A stretch of DNA of 64,000 nucleotides from Oasisia sp. SBJ-2009. Lineage: Eukaryota > Annelida > Polychaeta > Sabellida > Siboglinidae. Both the position numbers and the translations under genes were made by a program. Shown piece by piece: positions 1 through 10,239 of this stretch; position 1 is the stretch's first letter, and every line of letters starts with the position of its first letter. The stretch is taken from contig OZ024854.1 in assembly GCA_964017155.1 (NCBI GenBank), forward strand, positions 51,246,596 through 51,310,595, given 5' to 3'. Below the pieces are notes generated by a model. That model was given only the letters and a program-made list of their open reading frames with translations. It was not told the DNA's origin and did no database searches.

Positions 1-778
1 TTCATGCCTTATATTATGTATTGTGGTGAAGTATGGGGTAACACATGTGCTACAAATATTCATTGTTTAGTTTTATTAGAGCAAAAGGTTATAAGATTAA
101 TTTGTGGTGCCAAAAGACTTGATCACACAAACTTACTGTTTCACAATGTATATATTCTTAAAATACCAGATCTTGTAAAACTGAAAACTTTTATAATTAT
201 GTTTAAGGCATATCATTATGTATTACCAATGAATGTACACAAAATATTCAGAATACATGAATCACGATATTCATCCAGGCATAAATGTAAGTTCAAGCAA
301 ATCTATGTACGTACTAACTTAAAAAATATGTGTATTTCTGTTACTGGGGTTAAACTTTGGAACACCCTCGATAATTCACTGATTAGTAAAATATTTCATC
401 ATTTTAAAAAGTGTTATACAGATAGACTGTTGAATAGTTATGTATTAGAGTCCTAGACTATTTTGCCAACATAAATTAGATAACTAAGTTAAACATTCAG
501 ATTGTTTATTGTCATAAAGGTTTTTTTCTTCAATAAATGTCACAATGTCTTATTTTCGATTAAATGTGGTATGGTTATACATGTAAATAGTGTTGTTGCA
601 CCTTCTATTGCACTGTTCAGATGCTTTATTATGCACTTAAGCAATTATAAGGGTAAACATGATAACTATTGTACTTCTTTTACCCTTTTTTCAACAATTT
701 GTATTTTATGCACTGTACGTATAATGTAGTAGTAGTAATTGTTGTTATTGAAATAAATTCCAATTCAATTCAATAGAA
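1..778 (+). mobile_element. 5'-truncated LINE, RT C-terminal part and 3' UTR
   Basis: An open frame at 4-456 reads as the C-terminal, post-palm part of a non-LTR reverse transcriptase. It has the usual late-ORF2 pattern: YCGEVWGN, then RLICGAK, and near the end GVKLWNTLDNS. The catalytic palm is missing because the window begins here. Positions 457-778 are the AT-rich 3' UTR, ending in a short TTCAA-type repeat tail. A second copy of the same family lies inverted at 7540-8070, and a related fragment lies at 35374-36068. Family assignment beyond APE-type LINE is not possible from this piece. Confidence 0.75.
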
Positions 779-934
779 CAAGAACAAGATGTTTATTTTG
801 ACCTCAAAACACTTACATTAAATAATAGCAAATAATATGCACATGAACAAATGTCACCATATAAGTAATTAAGAATACATGAAATTGGGGTCAGTGACTC
901 CTGCTAAGACTAAAAAGTCGCTATCACACGTTAT

Positions 935-1115
935 ATGGATGTATGTCTCTATGTAATAGGGACATACTGCGGTTTATGTGGAGGGTGCAGGACAAGTATG
1001 GGTTTTGGTTCCAAGGCTATGCGATGCACGCATGCGCATCAGAGATCACTATAAAGGCGATAGCCGTAGCGCTCTCGGCCCCATTCCTTCACAATTTATT
1101 GCTGAATGAGTACTT
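935..1115 (+). repeat. Ngaro split direct repeat A1
   Basis: This is a 181-bp left terminal repeat, nearly identical to A2 at 6861-7041. Differences are scattered single bases (for example GTCTCTATG against GTCTTTATG). The hydrolase reading frame begins within about 20 bp of its right edge. Confidence 0.9.
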
Positions 1116-1130
1116 GCCGCCAATCCGGAT

Positions 1131-1547
1131 TTGAAACGTAAGTTGGCCGTCGAAGTCCCTAGCGTTTGCGTATTAAGCGTGGGTGGAAATGACCTAGACC
1201 ACGCGGGACCTCCGCAGACGTTACTTGTCGGTATGCGCTTATATGAACTCGCCAAAGAACTAATTAGCATGGGCGTAAATAGAGTTGTATGCCAGGTCGT
1301 CAGGCGTCACCGCTGGCGACACCTTAGCTATGATGAGGGTTCCGCCAGGGTTGCTGAAATTAATGAGTTCCTGAAAGCGGTGTGCACGGACTTCCCCATA
1401 TCCTTTTGGGCTTACAAGGGTTTCTGGAATATCCAGCGGGAAATCTTTCGGCCTGATGGCGTACATTTTAATGACCTGGGCAATCACAAGTTGTTCCGCA
1501 CCATTAAAGGGGCTGTGTTTACTACAGTTAAGCCACTCCGGAAGTGA
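1131..1547 (+). pseudogene. SGNH/GDSL-like hydrolase remnant encoded by the Ngaro element
   Basis: The frame contains two of the four SGNH hydrolase blocks. Block III is VLSVGGNDLDHAG near residues 14-26, with the oxyanion Asn. Block V is FRPDGVHFNDLGN near residues 108-120, with the catalytic Asp-x-x-His. Block I, which carries the nucleophilic Ser, is absent. The frame starts right after repeat A1 with a TTG codon and no ATG, so the N-terminus has been lost or lay upstream before rearrangement. SGNH or esterase-like ORFs are known in some Ngaro/DIRS and CR1 elements, where their role is unclear. Here the gene lies upstream of gag. A catalytically active product is unlikely from this copy. 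Confidence 0.7.
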
Positions 1548-1599
1548 AGTCATGGCCGGTGGTAAGTGCATGTTGCTGTGGGGTGCACTGTGTGTTAAC

Positions 1600-2245
1600 C
1601 GACATGTGTACGTTTAGAGACATGTACAGTCTTACTGCTTTTGTAAATTTATGCACTTATGCACATACATTACCCGAGTTGTGTAACTTGGCAACAGGTA
1701 CAGTATTGCTGCTTTGTGCATTATGCAATTAGTCAATTACCCGGCATGTGTAACTTTGGAGACATGTGCAGTATCGCTGCTTAGTGCATTATGCAATTGG
1801 TACATTCCCGACATGTGTAACTTTGGAGACATGTGCAGTATTACTGCTTGGTGCATTAGTAAGTTAACCACCATGTGTAACTTTCGAGACATACAGTATT
1901 GATGCTTAGTGCATTATGCAATTAGTCAATTCCCGGCATGTGTAACTTTGGAGACATGTGCAGTATTGCTGCTTAGTGCATTATGCAATTAGTAAATTCC
2001 CGGCATGTGTAACTTTGGAGACATGTGCAGTATTGCTGCTTAGTGCATTATGCACTTAGTAAATTCCCGACATGTGTAACTTTGGAGACATGTGCAGTAT
2101 TACTGCTTAGTGCATTATGCAATTAGTAAATTCCCGACATGTGTAACTTTGGAGACATGTGCAGTGTTACTGCTTGGTTCGTTATGCAATTAGTCAATTA
2201 ACCGACATGTGTAACTTTGGAGACATGTGCAGGATTGCTGCTTTT
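1600..2245 (+). repeat. 67-bp tandem array inside the Ngaro element
   Basis: About ten units carry the phrase ATGTGTAACTTTGGAGACAT. Successive starts are at 1746, 1813, 1873, 1938, 2005, 2072, 2139 and 2207, so the spacing is mostly 67 bp with one short unit. The first copies, near 1600 and 1680, are diverged. Each unit also holds a GCATTATGCAATTAG phrase. The array fills the gap between the hydrolase frame and gag. Confidence 0.85.
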
Positions 2246-2412
2246 ATATCAACACTCAGCTAGCTTCTTCACGATTACTGCTCTGTGTCTAGCTTTAATT
2301 CACATGCAAACCTTTTCAATCAAGGCATAGCTTTTCAATTGCACAGCTTTACTCGGATGTACAGACGTATCACAGATTGAGTTTGCTTAGCTGTTATTAT
2401 AATTTTATAATA

Positions 2413-3568
2413 ATGTTACAGATGCCCCCCATTAGGCATTCACAACGCCAGAGGGCAAGGAGGGCGCAGGCCGATGCGCTGGACCGGCCTGCAGTACCTG
2501 GCCCGGTCAACGCCGCAGCTGAGCCAGTGGTGGCTGCTACTCGCCTGGCGACGGCTACCGCATCTGTGACTGCGCGTCGGCGGTGGGAAGCCGACATTGA
2601 GCGACGTCTCGATGCCACTGAACATTTGCGTCGTGAGATGCGCGAAATGCGAACACTAATTGAGACACTTGTTCCACAGCCTGTTACAGCATCAACCAGT
2701 CACCAGGGTGCGCCACCTGTTGCTTCATCCAGCCACCAGAGCGCAGCACCGATTGCGTCATCATCTGTGACTCCTGAATTTGCCCCCCCCCCCCCCATGG
2801 CCAACCATGGATGGCCTGCTTGGCCCCGCTGACGCTCCCATGCCAGGTATTGTGGACAATATCCGTGTCTTGCCTGGCGATGCTGCTAACAGGGTAGCCA
2901 GTCTAGTGTTGCCCACTTTGGCGCTGCATGCGCATGTGTCTGAGAAGACTAGGGACAGAATCTGGGCAGGGGAGTTTGTTGACTTGTGTGCTCTGCTCCC
3001 AGAGAGTGCCCTCGACCAGCCTGACTACAGTCTCACCATCCGGCCGGGGGGTGAAGGTGGTAACCCGGCCGTGTGTATTATGCCTAAGACGAAAACGTCC
3101 ATCCGCTCCTTCAGCCAGTGGTCTCGAGCCTTCCAAATATACATGTCTGTGTTACTTGTCAAACCAGGGAATGCCATGATTGCACCAAAGATGTTCAAAT
3201 ACTTGCATGTTGTCAGGAATATTTAAGAGCGAGGGGGAAACTGGCGTGGGTATGACGAGTTGTTTAGGACGCTGATGTGCAGTGAAGGGTGGGCATGGGA
3301 CTGTATCAATTATGAATTGTGGTTCAACGCAGTTCAGCTGCCATCTCCCCGGGTACCACCACAGACGGGTCCTCCCTTTCTCAACAAGGGTACTGGTAAC
3401 CGACCCAGTCGAGACTGTTGGGCCTTCAATCAGGGACGTTGTATGCGGAGTCCCTGCCCCTTCCGACATCTCTGCAGGTGGTGTGGTGGTGCCCACCCTG
3501 GTTTCCGTTGCCCCAAGTCCCATGTCCGCAAGTCTACCCCGTTCCAACGTGTCCTACCCAAACCGTAG
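2413..3568 (+). pseudogene. Ngaro gag-like protein (broken)
   Basis: The first ATG in frame is at 2413. The N-terminal part is Ala/Arg-rich with a short charged helix (EADIERRLDATEHLRREMRE), then low-complexity Ser/Ala. At the C-tract near 2785-2796 the reading frame shifts and continues as a capsid-like region (RIWAGEFVDLCALLPES; later SFSQWSRAFQIYMSVLL). A TAA stop at 3224-3226 interrupts it, and the same frame resumes. It then ends with a Cys/His-rich zinc-binding region, CWAFNQGRCMRSPCPFRHLC followed by RWCGGAHPGFRC. This layout matches DIRS/Ngaro gag proteins. The homopolymer shift could be a sequencing error, but the stop is a real lesion if the base is right. Confidence 0.75.
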
Positions 3569-3574
3569 TCATGC

Positions 3575-5075
3575 CATGCCCACGCCAGTGTCACCCACAG
3601 CTCTAAAAAGTGTCTTAGTGGGATATGATGGCCTGAAGAGCCAGTATTTAGTGAATGGTTTCCGTTCAGGTTTTGCAATCAGGTGTTATGGTCTGCCAGT
3701 GCAGAAACAGGTAGTCATAAATATGAAATCAGCGTTTGATTTCCCAAATGTAATTGACAGGAAGTTACAACACGAATTAGAACTGGGTCGTATTTTGGGC
3801 CCCTTTACTGAGCGGCCAGATATTTCGCGTTATCGAATATCGCCACTTGGCGTTGTACCAAAGAAACTGCCAGGGGAATTTGGAGTAATACACAATCTCT
3901 CTTACCCCGAGGGTGAATCAGTTAATGATTACATTCCTCAAGAATTTTTTTTAACCGTGCAGTATGCAACTATTCAACATGCAATTTCTTTCATTAAAGA
4001 GGCTGATTCAATAGTTTTCATGGCTAAAGTTGACATCGAAGCTGCATTTAGAATTATACCTATTTCTCCCCAAGATTCACCATTGTTAGGCTTCAAATGG
4101 AGGGGCGCTTATTACATGGATGCTGTACTACCTATGGGATGTTCTAGTTCTTGTTCTATTTTTGAGGCATTTAGTACAGCACTGGAATGGATTGCCATGA
4201 ACAAGCTTGGTGTTACTAAAGTAGTGCACATAATTGATGACTTTCTATTTTTAGCTACTTCTCATGCTAAATGTCTACATGATATGAAAGCTTTCATGAC
4301 ACTTTGTGAGCAGCTGGGTGTCCCACTGGCCCCTGACAAGACAGTAGGTCCTACTACAGCATTGCAGTTTCTCGGTATCACTCTAGATACAGTCAGCATG
4401 GAAGCACGCTTACCTGAGGACAAGTTAGCTCAATGTCGATCGCTGATACTTTCCTTCTTGAACAGAGAGAAAGCCACTCTTAGAGAAATTCAAAGTCTAG
4501 TTGGTGTGTTAAGCTTCAGCTGTTCTGTGATTCCGGGACGAGGTTTCTTAAGACGTTTGATCGATCTCACTCTACATGTCACAAAGCCGCATTTTCATAT
4601 TAGTATAACTCGCCAGGTAAAACTGGACCTATTAACATGGCAGGAATTTCTGGCTGGGTTTAATGGAAAAGCATTCTTTATTGATGCCAATTTTCTCACT
4701 GGTGATTACTTGCAGCTATTCACTGATGCCTCTGGCAATGTAGGTTATGGAGCAGTTTGTGGTCCCGAGTGGTTTTCAGGTACATGGTCAGCTTCATGGA
4801 ATGCCCTTAATATTACTGTGTGCTTGAACTCTACCCAATTGTCGCGGCTGTGGAAACTTGGGAGGCTGCTTGGGCTAACAGTAGTGTATGCTTTTACACT
4901 GATAATGAAGCATTGGTTGCAATAATCAACAAGCAAACATCCAAGGAGCCTTGTGTAATGGCATTGTTGAGACTACTAATTCTCTCATGTTTGCGTCGTA
5001 ATATTAACTTTACAGCTTGTCATATACCAGGTCGTGACAACACTTTGGCTGACCGATTATCCCGTTGTCAGATTG
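3575..5075 (+). pseudogene. Ngaro reverse transcriptase and RNase H
   Basis: This is the tyrosine-recombinase-type RT, reading in one frame to about 4825. Landmarks are GVVPKKLPGEFGVIHNLSYP (fingers), VDIEAAFRIIPI (motif A Asp), LPMGCSSSCSIFE, and HIIDDFLF (the catalytic Asp pair of motif C, near 4235-4241). RNase H follows, with LFTDASGNVGYGAV. A one-base frameshift near 4825 then moves the frame, and RNase H resumes as ELYPIVAAVETWEAAW, FYTDNEALV and HIPGRDNTLADRLSR. The part of the open frame before about 3575 overlaps gag out of phase and is unlikely to be coding. Catalytic residues are all present, but the frameshift would remove the end of RNase H. Confidence 0.85.
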
Positions 5076-5997
5076 CCGAGTTTCTGAGGCTGGCGCCATG
5101 GGCCAACTTCGAACCAGCGGTTCTGATGCATGCATCTCTGGCTCCGTCTTCAAAGGCACACTACGAGCGAGCTTGGGCAACATTGGTAGGATTTCTTTAG
5201 GCACTAGGAACCACACCGGTACTGCCAGTGTCTGTTGCTATGATAATGGGTTTCATTGCATATTTACATAACGCTGACTATGCACCTGCTTCCATCATTT
5301 CAAACATATCTGCTATTTCTTATTTTCATAAAATTAACGGTTTCCCTGACCCATCTAGAAATTTCATTGTAGCTAAGCTGTTAACAGGTGCGCATAATTT
5401 GAGATCAGTAGCTGATGTTAGACTTTGCCCATCTTACTTAAGTTAATTTCAGCTCTGCCGCATGTGGTCACATCCCATTATAAACGTGTCATGTTGCGGG
5501 CCATGATGGTCCTTGCTTTTAGGGCATACTTACGGGTAGGGGAAATGGTTCCCCGTTCTACCAGAATGTTACAAGGTTGTCTTCTGCTCTCAGATTTATC
5601 TTTACATGGTGATATGATAACACTCTCCTTTCGTCATTTTAAACACAGCATTAAACAGGGCCCACAGTCCTTGCAGATAGATGGACAGCGTATGACAGAC
5701 CTAGCTGATATGATATACCTAGCTGAATTTCTTCGCGACTATCTTGTGGCACGAGGTACACAGATGGCTCCACTGTTTGCTTATGCCGATGGGTCTGTCA
5801 TGTTGCGTCGCGAGTTTGATGCACTCCTAAAACGTTTGCTTCTTTTTAGTGGTTTTAACCCTAAGGTCTTCAAGGGACACAGTTTCCGCATTGGGGCAGC
5901 TACATCAGGTGCGTTAAGGTGTGATTCCGACGCTAAAATTAGGGCTGCAGGCAGATGGGCATCAGATGTCTTTCGTAAATATATCCGAATTGCATGA
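5076..5997 (+). pseudogene. Ngaro tyrosine recombinase
   Basis: The N-terminal SAM-like half starts about LAPSSKAHYERAWATLVGFL. It is cut by a TAG at 5198-5200 and continues in the same frame (VSVAMIMGFIAYLHN...). A further frameshift near 5425 leads to the catalytic half. Catalytic residues are visible there: Arg in AYLRVGEM (5533-5535), His-x-x-Arg in GHSFRIGAA (5878-5889), and the nucleophilic Tyr in FRKYIR (5980-5982). The family integrates by site-specific recombination in place of a DDE integrase. Two lesions make this copy inactive. Confidence 0.85.
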
Positions 5998-6059
5998 AGA
6001 GAGTATCGATGGCAGTTTTTCTTAATTGCTGTACGCTTATGACACGTTCATGAGATATG

Positions 6060-6610
6060 CTTTCAACTCTGGCAGTGGCGGATTTGTCAGCTTATCTTGT
6101 AACATATTTATGATATGTAAATTGTGTAATAATGACACTGATAGTAGGTAGATCACTTGGATATGATCCTATAATGCGATATGGCTTAAACTCTGGCAGT
6201 GGCGGAGTTGACAGCCCATCTTCTAACTCATTTATGGTATGTGGATATAACCCTTTAATCACGTTTACGCTCTCGCGAGGCATAGTTAACCACTTTTATT
6301 TCAAAGCAACTTTGAACTTGTTACTGTATATCATTGTGCTCGATGACACTGGCTGGGAGATATAAATAACATGTTATGATTACTGCATTTCAGGCCCTCT
6401 TCTGATCACATATCGCCTAGATTCTGACAGATGCAGAGTTGACACCTACGGTTGGGTTCATTTATTTAATTCTTATTTATGCCTGTGTCATTTACAGTGT
6501 GTTATGATAATTACACAAACTGTTTCACATTTGTATATCATCAATGCAACCCTATGATGACTTATAGCTTTAGACTCTGGCAGTGGCGGAGTTGACAGCT
6601 AATATTCCGA
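6060..6610 (+). repeat. Short-motif repeats in the Ngaro 3' region
   Basis: The phrase CTCTGGCAGTGGCGGA occurs near 6067, 6191 and 6575, with a weaker copy near 6422. Each is followed by GTTGACAGC or a close match. Copies are roughly 125-230 bp apart within AT-rich sequence. No gene is visible between the recombinase and B1. Confidence 0.6.
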
Positions 6611-6678
6611 CACAAGTCTGCATGCACGACTATATATACATTGTTGGGGGTCGGTCACAATATGTTGGGTGACCTGGT

Positions 6679-6847
6679 GGCGGAATGACCTCCACACTTC
6701 GGGTGAAGTAGGCTAAGTAGCCAATAGTAAGTTAGTTTTTGAATGTTATTGCACTGTATAATCTGGTGTACAATTCGTAGTGGTTTTTACTGTTAATAAA
6801 TTTGTCAGACAATTGGCCTGATTCAATCAATTCCTGACTTGTGTTGT
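6679..6847 (+). repeat. Ngaro split direct repeat B1
   Basis: This 169-bp repeat is almost identical to B2 at 7356-7524. It contains an AATAAA hexamer (within TTAATAAATTTG) that may be the polyadenylation signal. Confidence 0.9.
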
Positions 6848-6860
6848 TCCCTCTGCATAA

Positions 6861-7041
6861 ATGGATGTATGTCTTTATGTAATAGGGACATACTGCGGTT
6901 TATGTGGAGGGTGCAGGACAAGTATGGGTTTTGGTTACAAGGCTATACGATGCACGCATGCGCATCAGAGATCACTATAAAGGCGATAGCCGTAGCGCCC
7001 TCGGCCCCATTCCTTCACAATTTATTGCTGAATGAGTACTT
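6861..7041 (+). repeat. Ngaro split direct repeat A2
   Basis: This is a 181-bp copy of A1, lying 13 bp after B1. Confidence 0.9.
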
Positions 7042-7355
7042 ATTATCTTCGCTTCCTGATTTATCGTTATGTTGTTCGTATTTTGTTTCCCACCCACCCT
7101 CCCTTTCATACACAAACATGATAATGTATTTCTTTATTCAATAACAGTTTCACATCAATGTAGTAGTAACACTGTTATGTGGTTGATTGTTCCACAATAG
7201 ATGTCACGGTAAAAACCGTATTGTTTGCTTTAAAGGTTTGCCGCTTTTCCCGGAAATGTATACGAGGTTTTGCCAAATGGTTTTTTTCCTCATTCTATTG
7301 TGTACTGTGGGTTTTTAGGGCGGATATAAGTTGATGTACTTATGTTTATTTGCTG

Positions 7356-7524
7356 GGCGGAATGACCCCCACACTTAGGGTGAATTAGGCTAAGTAGCCA
7401 ATAGTAAGTTAGTTTTTGAATGTTATTGCACTGTATAATCTGGTGTACAATTCGTAGTGGTTTTTAGTGTTAATAAATTTGTCAGACAATTGGCCTGATT
7501 CAATCAATTCCTGACTTGTGTTGT
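7356..7524 (+). repeat. Ngaro split direct repeat B2 (right end)
   Basis: This is a 169-bp copy of B1 that marks the right end of the element. The sequence between A2 and B2 (7042-7355) has no gene. Confidence 0.9.
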
Positions 7525-7539
7525 ATTTGTATTAATTCA

Positions 7540-8070
7540 ATACAATGTTTGTCTCTGTACACATGTGTACAAACTGAAATAATGAAATGACAATACTTAC
7601 AATACATAAGAACATATAACATTAGTTTGCATCTATCCATCCATATGTATATTTAAATTCTAATGATTTTGAAGATTTAATTTTACAAGATCTGGTATTT
7701 TAAGAATACATTTTGTACATTGTGAAACAGTAAGTTTGTATGATCAAGTATTTTGGCACCACAAATTAATCTTATAACCCTTTTCTGTAATAAAACTAAA
7801 CAAAGTATATTTGTAGCATATGTGTTACCCCATACTTCAGCACAATACAAATATCTGCAGTTATTCTGCGATTACCAAAAATCGTGTAATTGGTTTATGA
7901 TATATTACGAGACAATCTATTAACAAAAAACATGTCTGCAGTTGTTAATCCTCCATTTATCACCCGAACAAGTTCATTTAAGTCTATATCACAACATAAT
8001 AGATTTGTATCATCAGCAAATAAAATATACTTGAACACTTGTGAGACTTTCCACAACCGTAACATAACTT
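7540..8070 (-). mobile_element. LINE fragment, inverted relative to the one at 1-778
   Basis: Read on the minus strand, it contains the RT motif LFADDTNLLCCDIDLNELV near 8040-7980. After a deletion it continues with the C-terminal part (GVTHML... RLICGAK, LLFHNV) that matches the fragment at 4-456. The open frame is broken by stops. Confidence 0.7.
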
Positions 8071-8189
8071 GACGTTTTGAGGTGGTAATTATGTCAAGTA
8101 TTCGTATTTTACTAAGTCATTATCGTAAATTCCCAACCAAATCTAGAAAAATGTTGGTTTGCGACAACATATTCGGTTGCGACCTCACG

Positions 8190-8305
8190 ACGCCAGACGC
8201 TAACCCCATCTGACGGATAATTATAACACTATTATAGACGCTAGCGCCATCTAGCGGATAACCACAACACTACATTAGACCCCAACGCCATCTACCGGAC
8301 AAAAC
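8190..8305. repeat. Three diverged units with CTCF-like cores
   Basis: Three spaced units each hold a phrase close to GCGCCATCTAGCGGATAA. The reverse complement CCGCTAGATGGCGC resembles the animal CTCF consensus (AGRKGGCGC core). The central unit is the best match and the others have one or two changes. Function is inferred only. Confidence 0.4.
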
Positions 8306-8399
8306 AACAACTAACTAGGGTTAGACACATAATTTGTTAGGTTAATTAGGTTTTGACATAGACAAAAGTTGGGGTTAACTAAGCATAAATTGATGTTTT

Positions 8400-8817
8400 T
8401 TGTTCCCCGGAACAATGGTGTACCTAGTCCTAGACGATATCTTGGTGACGGGACCAATCGAAGTCGCGAAGGGGAACATTCGCATACATACGCTAGTGCT
8501 CCAACGCCTTGCTCAAGCCGGTTTCCGCATGAAAGCATCAAAATGCAGTTTCTTGAGTGAAGAAGTAGAATACTTAGTTAGGCCACCGGATAGACGCAGA
8601 AGGAATTCACTCTTCCGGTACGACTCTATGGCTATGATCTATTAGCAATCCGCGAGGCTCCTGCTCCAACCATTGTCATTGAACCAACCTCTCGAGCCGA
8701 ACGACATTGTCATTGAGCCGGCTGCCGTCGTAGCGGAGCCCAGACGCTCAGCACAAAACAGGAAGCCGCCTGTGGCTGGGCGGTTGGACTTGTAAATGTA
8801 AATAAAGTGGGGAGGAA
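8400..8817 (+). pseudogene. Ty3/Gypsy retrotransposon pol remnants
   Basis: The frame from 8400 reads VYLVLDDILVTG, then IRIHTLVLQRLAQAGFRMKA and SKCSFLSEEVEYL. This is the Gypsy RT motif C and the region that follows, with one residue inserted before the Asp pair. After a deletion, 8730-8793 reads EPRRSAQNRKPP...RLDL and a stop, a typical Gypsy pol C-terminus. A polypurine stretch AGTGGGGAGGAA ends just before 8818. Confidence 0.7.
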
Positions 8818-9200
8818 TGTGGCGTATTGGACATATTGGACAATTGGCTATCCCCCATGGTAATGATATGCCTAGCATAATGGACGCTCCCGAGTAATCG
8901 GGCTTTTCGAGTTGAGTTGTATTCAATGGCCGCCATCATGCGATGCGGTCTTTCTGACTTTCAATAAAGTAGTTTGAAGTTCCCATGCACCACAGCATAC
9001 ATAGTGGTATAATCAGAAAACGTGCCGAGCTGTCATTTTGAGTTGTAACCCACTGCCTTTTGCCATCATGATAACAGATTGAACTATAATCGCAGTATGA
9101 GTATAACAAAGTCATAGACATAGTGAGTATAATACTACCCTTTCGATTAACACCATACGTTTTCATCATACGCATGTGTGCATCAGTTATCACAGTTCAC
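8818..9200 (+). repeat. Start of a Gypsy 3' LTR (right edge uncertain)
   Basis: The sequence begins TGTGGCGTATTGG directly after the polypurine tract, as expected for a 3' LTR. AATAAA occurs at about 8963. I could not locate the terminal CA or a 5' partner, so the right edge is a guess. Confidence 0.35.
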
Positions 9201-9419
9201 GCATCCGATTCCATGGTAATGCGAGCTACACGTAATAATATAATAATAATAATCATGACCGTGATGACGTATGATACGTAATAAAACGTCATGAACAAGG
9301 AGGTACCACCAAAGACAATTAAAGGAAGACCAATCACATGCGCTGTTTCCCATTGGACGCCATTTTTAAAACATAGACCGCAGCGAACCAAGCGGCTGGG
9401 TTGCAAAAGTCAGATCAAC

Positions 9420-10237
9420 ATGGCGTACGCCAGGCACGGCGGTTCGTTTTGCTCAGTCTTTGGCTGCAGCAACAACAAAAGCGTCAACGCAGAGCTTTCA
9501 TTCTTCAGATTCCCGAAAGATAAAGACAGGTAGGCATTAAATCAATACAAACTAAAAAGAAATACCATGCATAACACACATAAATGCATAAATGCAACGC
9601 CTCGACACGACTCCCCCCCCCCCCCCCAGTCAGTGTCAGACTGGATATCAGCTGGTGATGTAAACAAAAATACTCCGTATGGCTGGGACGGGTTTAGTAG
9701 TAGTTGGGCCAAGTAATAGTACTGTCGTGGGCGGGGGGGGGGGGGGGGGTGGGGGGGGGGGGGTGGGGGGGGGGGGGGTTATCAATGACAATAAATTAAC
9801 AGTATGTCCCAGCGGATCTTGTGGTGGGCTGAACTAAGTCAAGAAGAGTAAATATCACTGACACTGTATCATGTTTCCAGACTGGCCTACTTGTCCTTGT
9901 TCATGTACATGGTGTATCTAAATTCTAGATAATAGAATAGGTGCCTTGGCAAAATATTAGCAATAAATGTGTAATGCTGGCTGTAATTCAATGTTTTTGC
10001 ACTTCTTATTTCAGGATTAAGCGATGGGTTATAAACTCTAGAAGGGAAGATCTGTTGAAAAGATACTGCGGGTATCTCTATAACAACTGCCGGATGTGCG
10101 CTAAACACTTCACCGAGTCACAGTTTATGAATGCCAACAGCCGTGACAAGCTGGTATGGGATGCAGTTCCCACGTTATTCAGCTGCAATCAATCAGATCG
10201 CCAGAAAGAAAGCAAGCCTCCCAAGGATAGAAGTTAA
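9420..10237 (+). CDS. THAP-domain zinc-finger protein, two exons (9420-9529, 10015-10237)
   Basis: Exon 1 (110 nt) starts at the ATG at 9420 and ends at a GT donor (AG|GTAGGC). Exon 2 starts after TTTCAG and ends at TAA 10235-10237. Together they are 333 nt, giving 110 residues in one open frame. The THAP C2CH zinc finger is complete: C-x4-C in FCSVFGC, FFRFPKD, a Trp in RWV, C-x2-H in CRMCAKHF, and the closing AVPTLF. THAP domains bind DNA, and they also form the DNA-binding end of P-element transposases. Here nothing follows the domain except a short basic tail (KESKPPKDRS), so this would be a THAP-only protein. It could be a host regulator or a relic of a domesticated transposase. Inverted CCAAT boxes lie at about 9335-9355, and AATAAA lies at about 10494. 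Confidence 0.8.
9612..9629. repeat. Poly-C tract in the THAP intron
   Basis: This is a homopolymer C run in the intron. Confidence 0.9.
9729..9779. repeat. About 50-bp G-tract in the THAP intron
   Basis: The stretch is almost pure G, broken only by single C and T bases. It lies on the coding strand of the THAP transcript and could form G-quadruplexes. Exact length is likely to be assembly-sensitive. Confidence 0.85.
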
Positions 10238-10239
10238 TC

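Larger units (their letters stand above)
935..7524 (+). mobile_element. Ngaro-type tyrosine-recombinase retrotransposon (degenerate, structurally complete)
   Basis: The ends show the split direct repeats that define Ngaro elements. A1 (935-1115) recurs as A2 (6861-7041), and B1 (6679-6847) recurs as B2 (7356-7524), giving the order A1-genes-B1-A2-B2. Each pair has identical length (181 bp and 169 bp) and only a few mismatches, so the copy is fairly young. B1 and A2 are 13 bp apart. Between the repeats lie an SGNH-hydrolase remnant, a 67-bp tandem array, gag, RT-RNase H, a tyrosine recombinase and a repeat-rich 3' region. No target-site duplication is expected for this class. The genes contain frameshifts and stops, so the copy could move only with help from an intact relative. 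The element sits between two inverted fragments of one LINE family. Confidence 0.9.

Noticed and set aside
1600..2245. CRISPR-like array
   Set aside because: Repeats are contiguous 67-bp tandem units without unique spacers, in a eukaryotic retrotransposon.
3282..3575. N-terminal extension of the Ngaro RT
   Set aside because: This part of the open frame overlaps the gag zinc-binding region out of phase and has no RT-like features.
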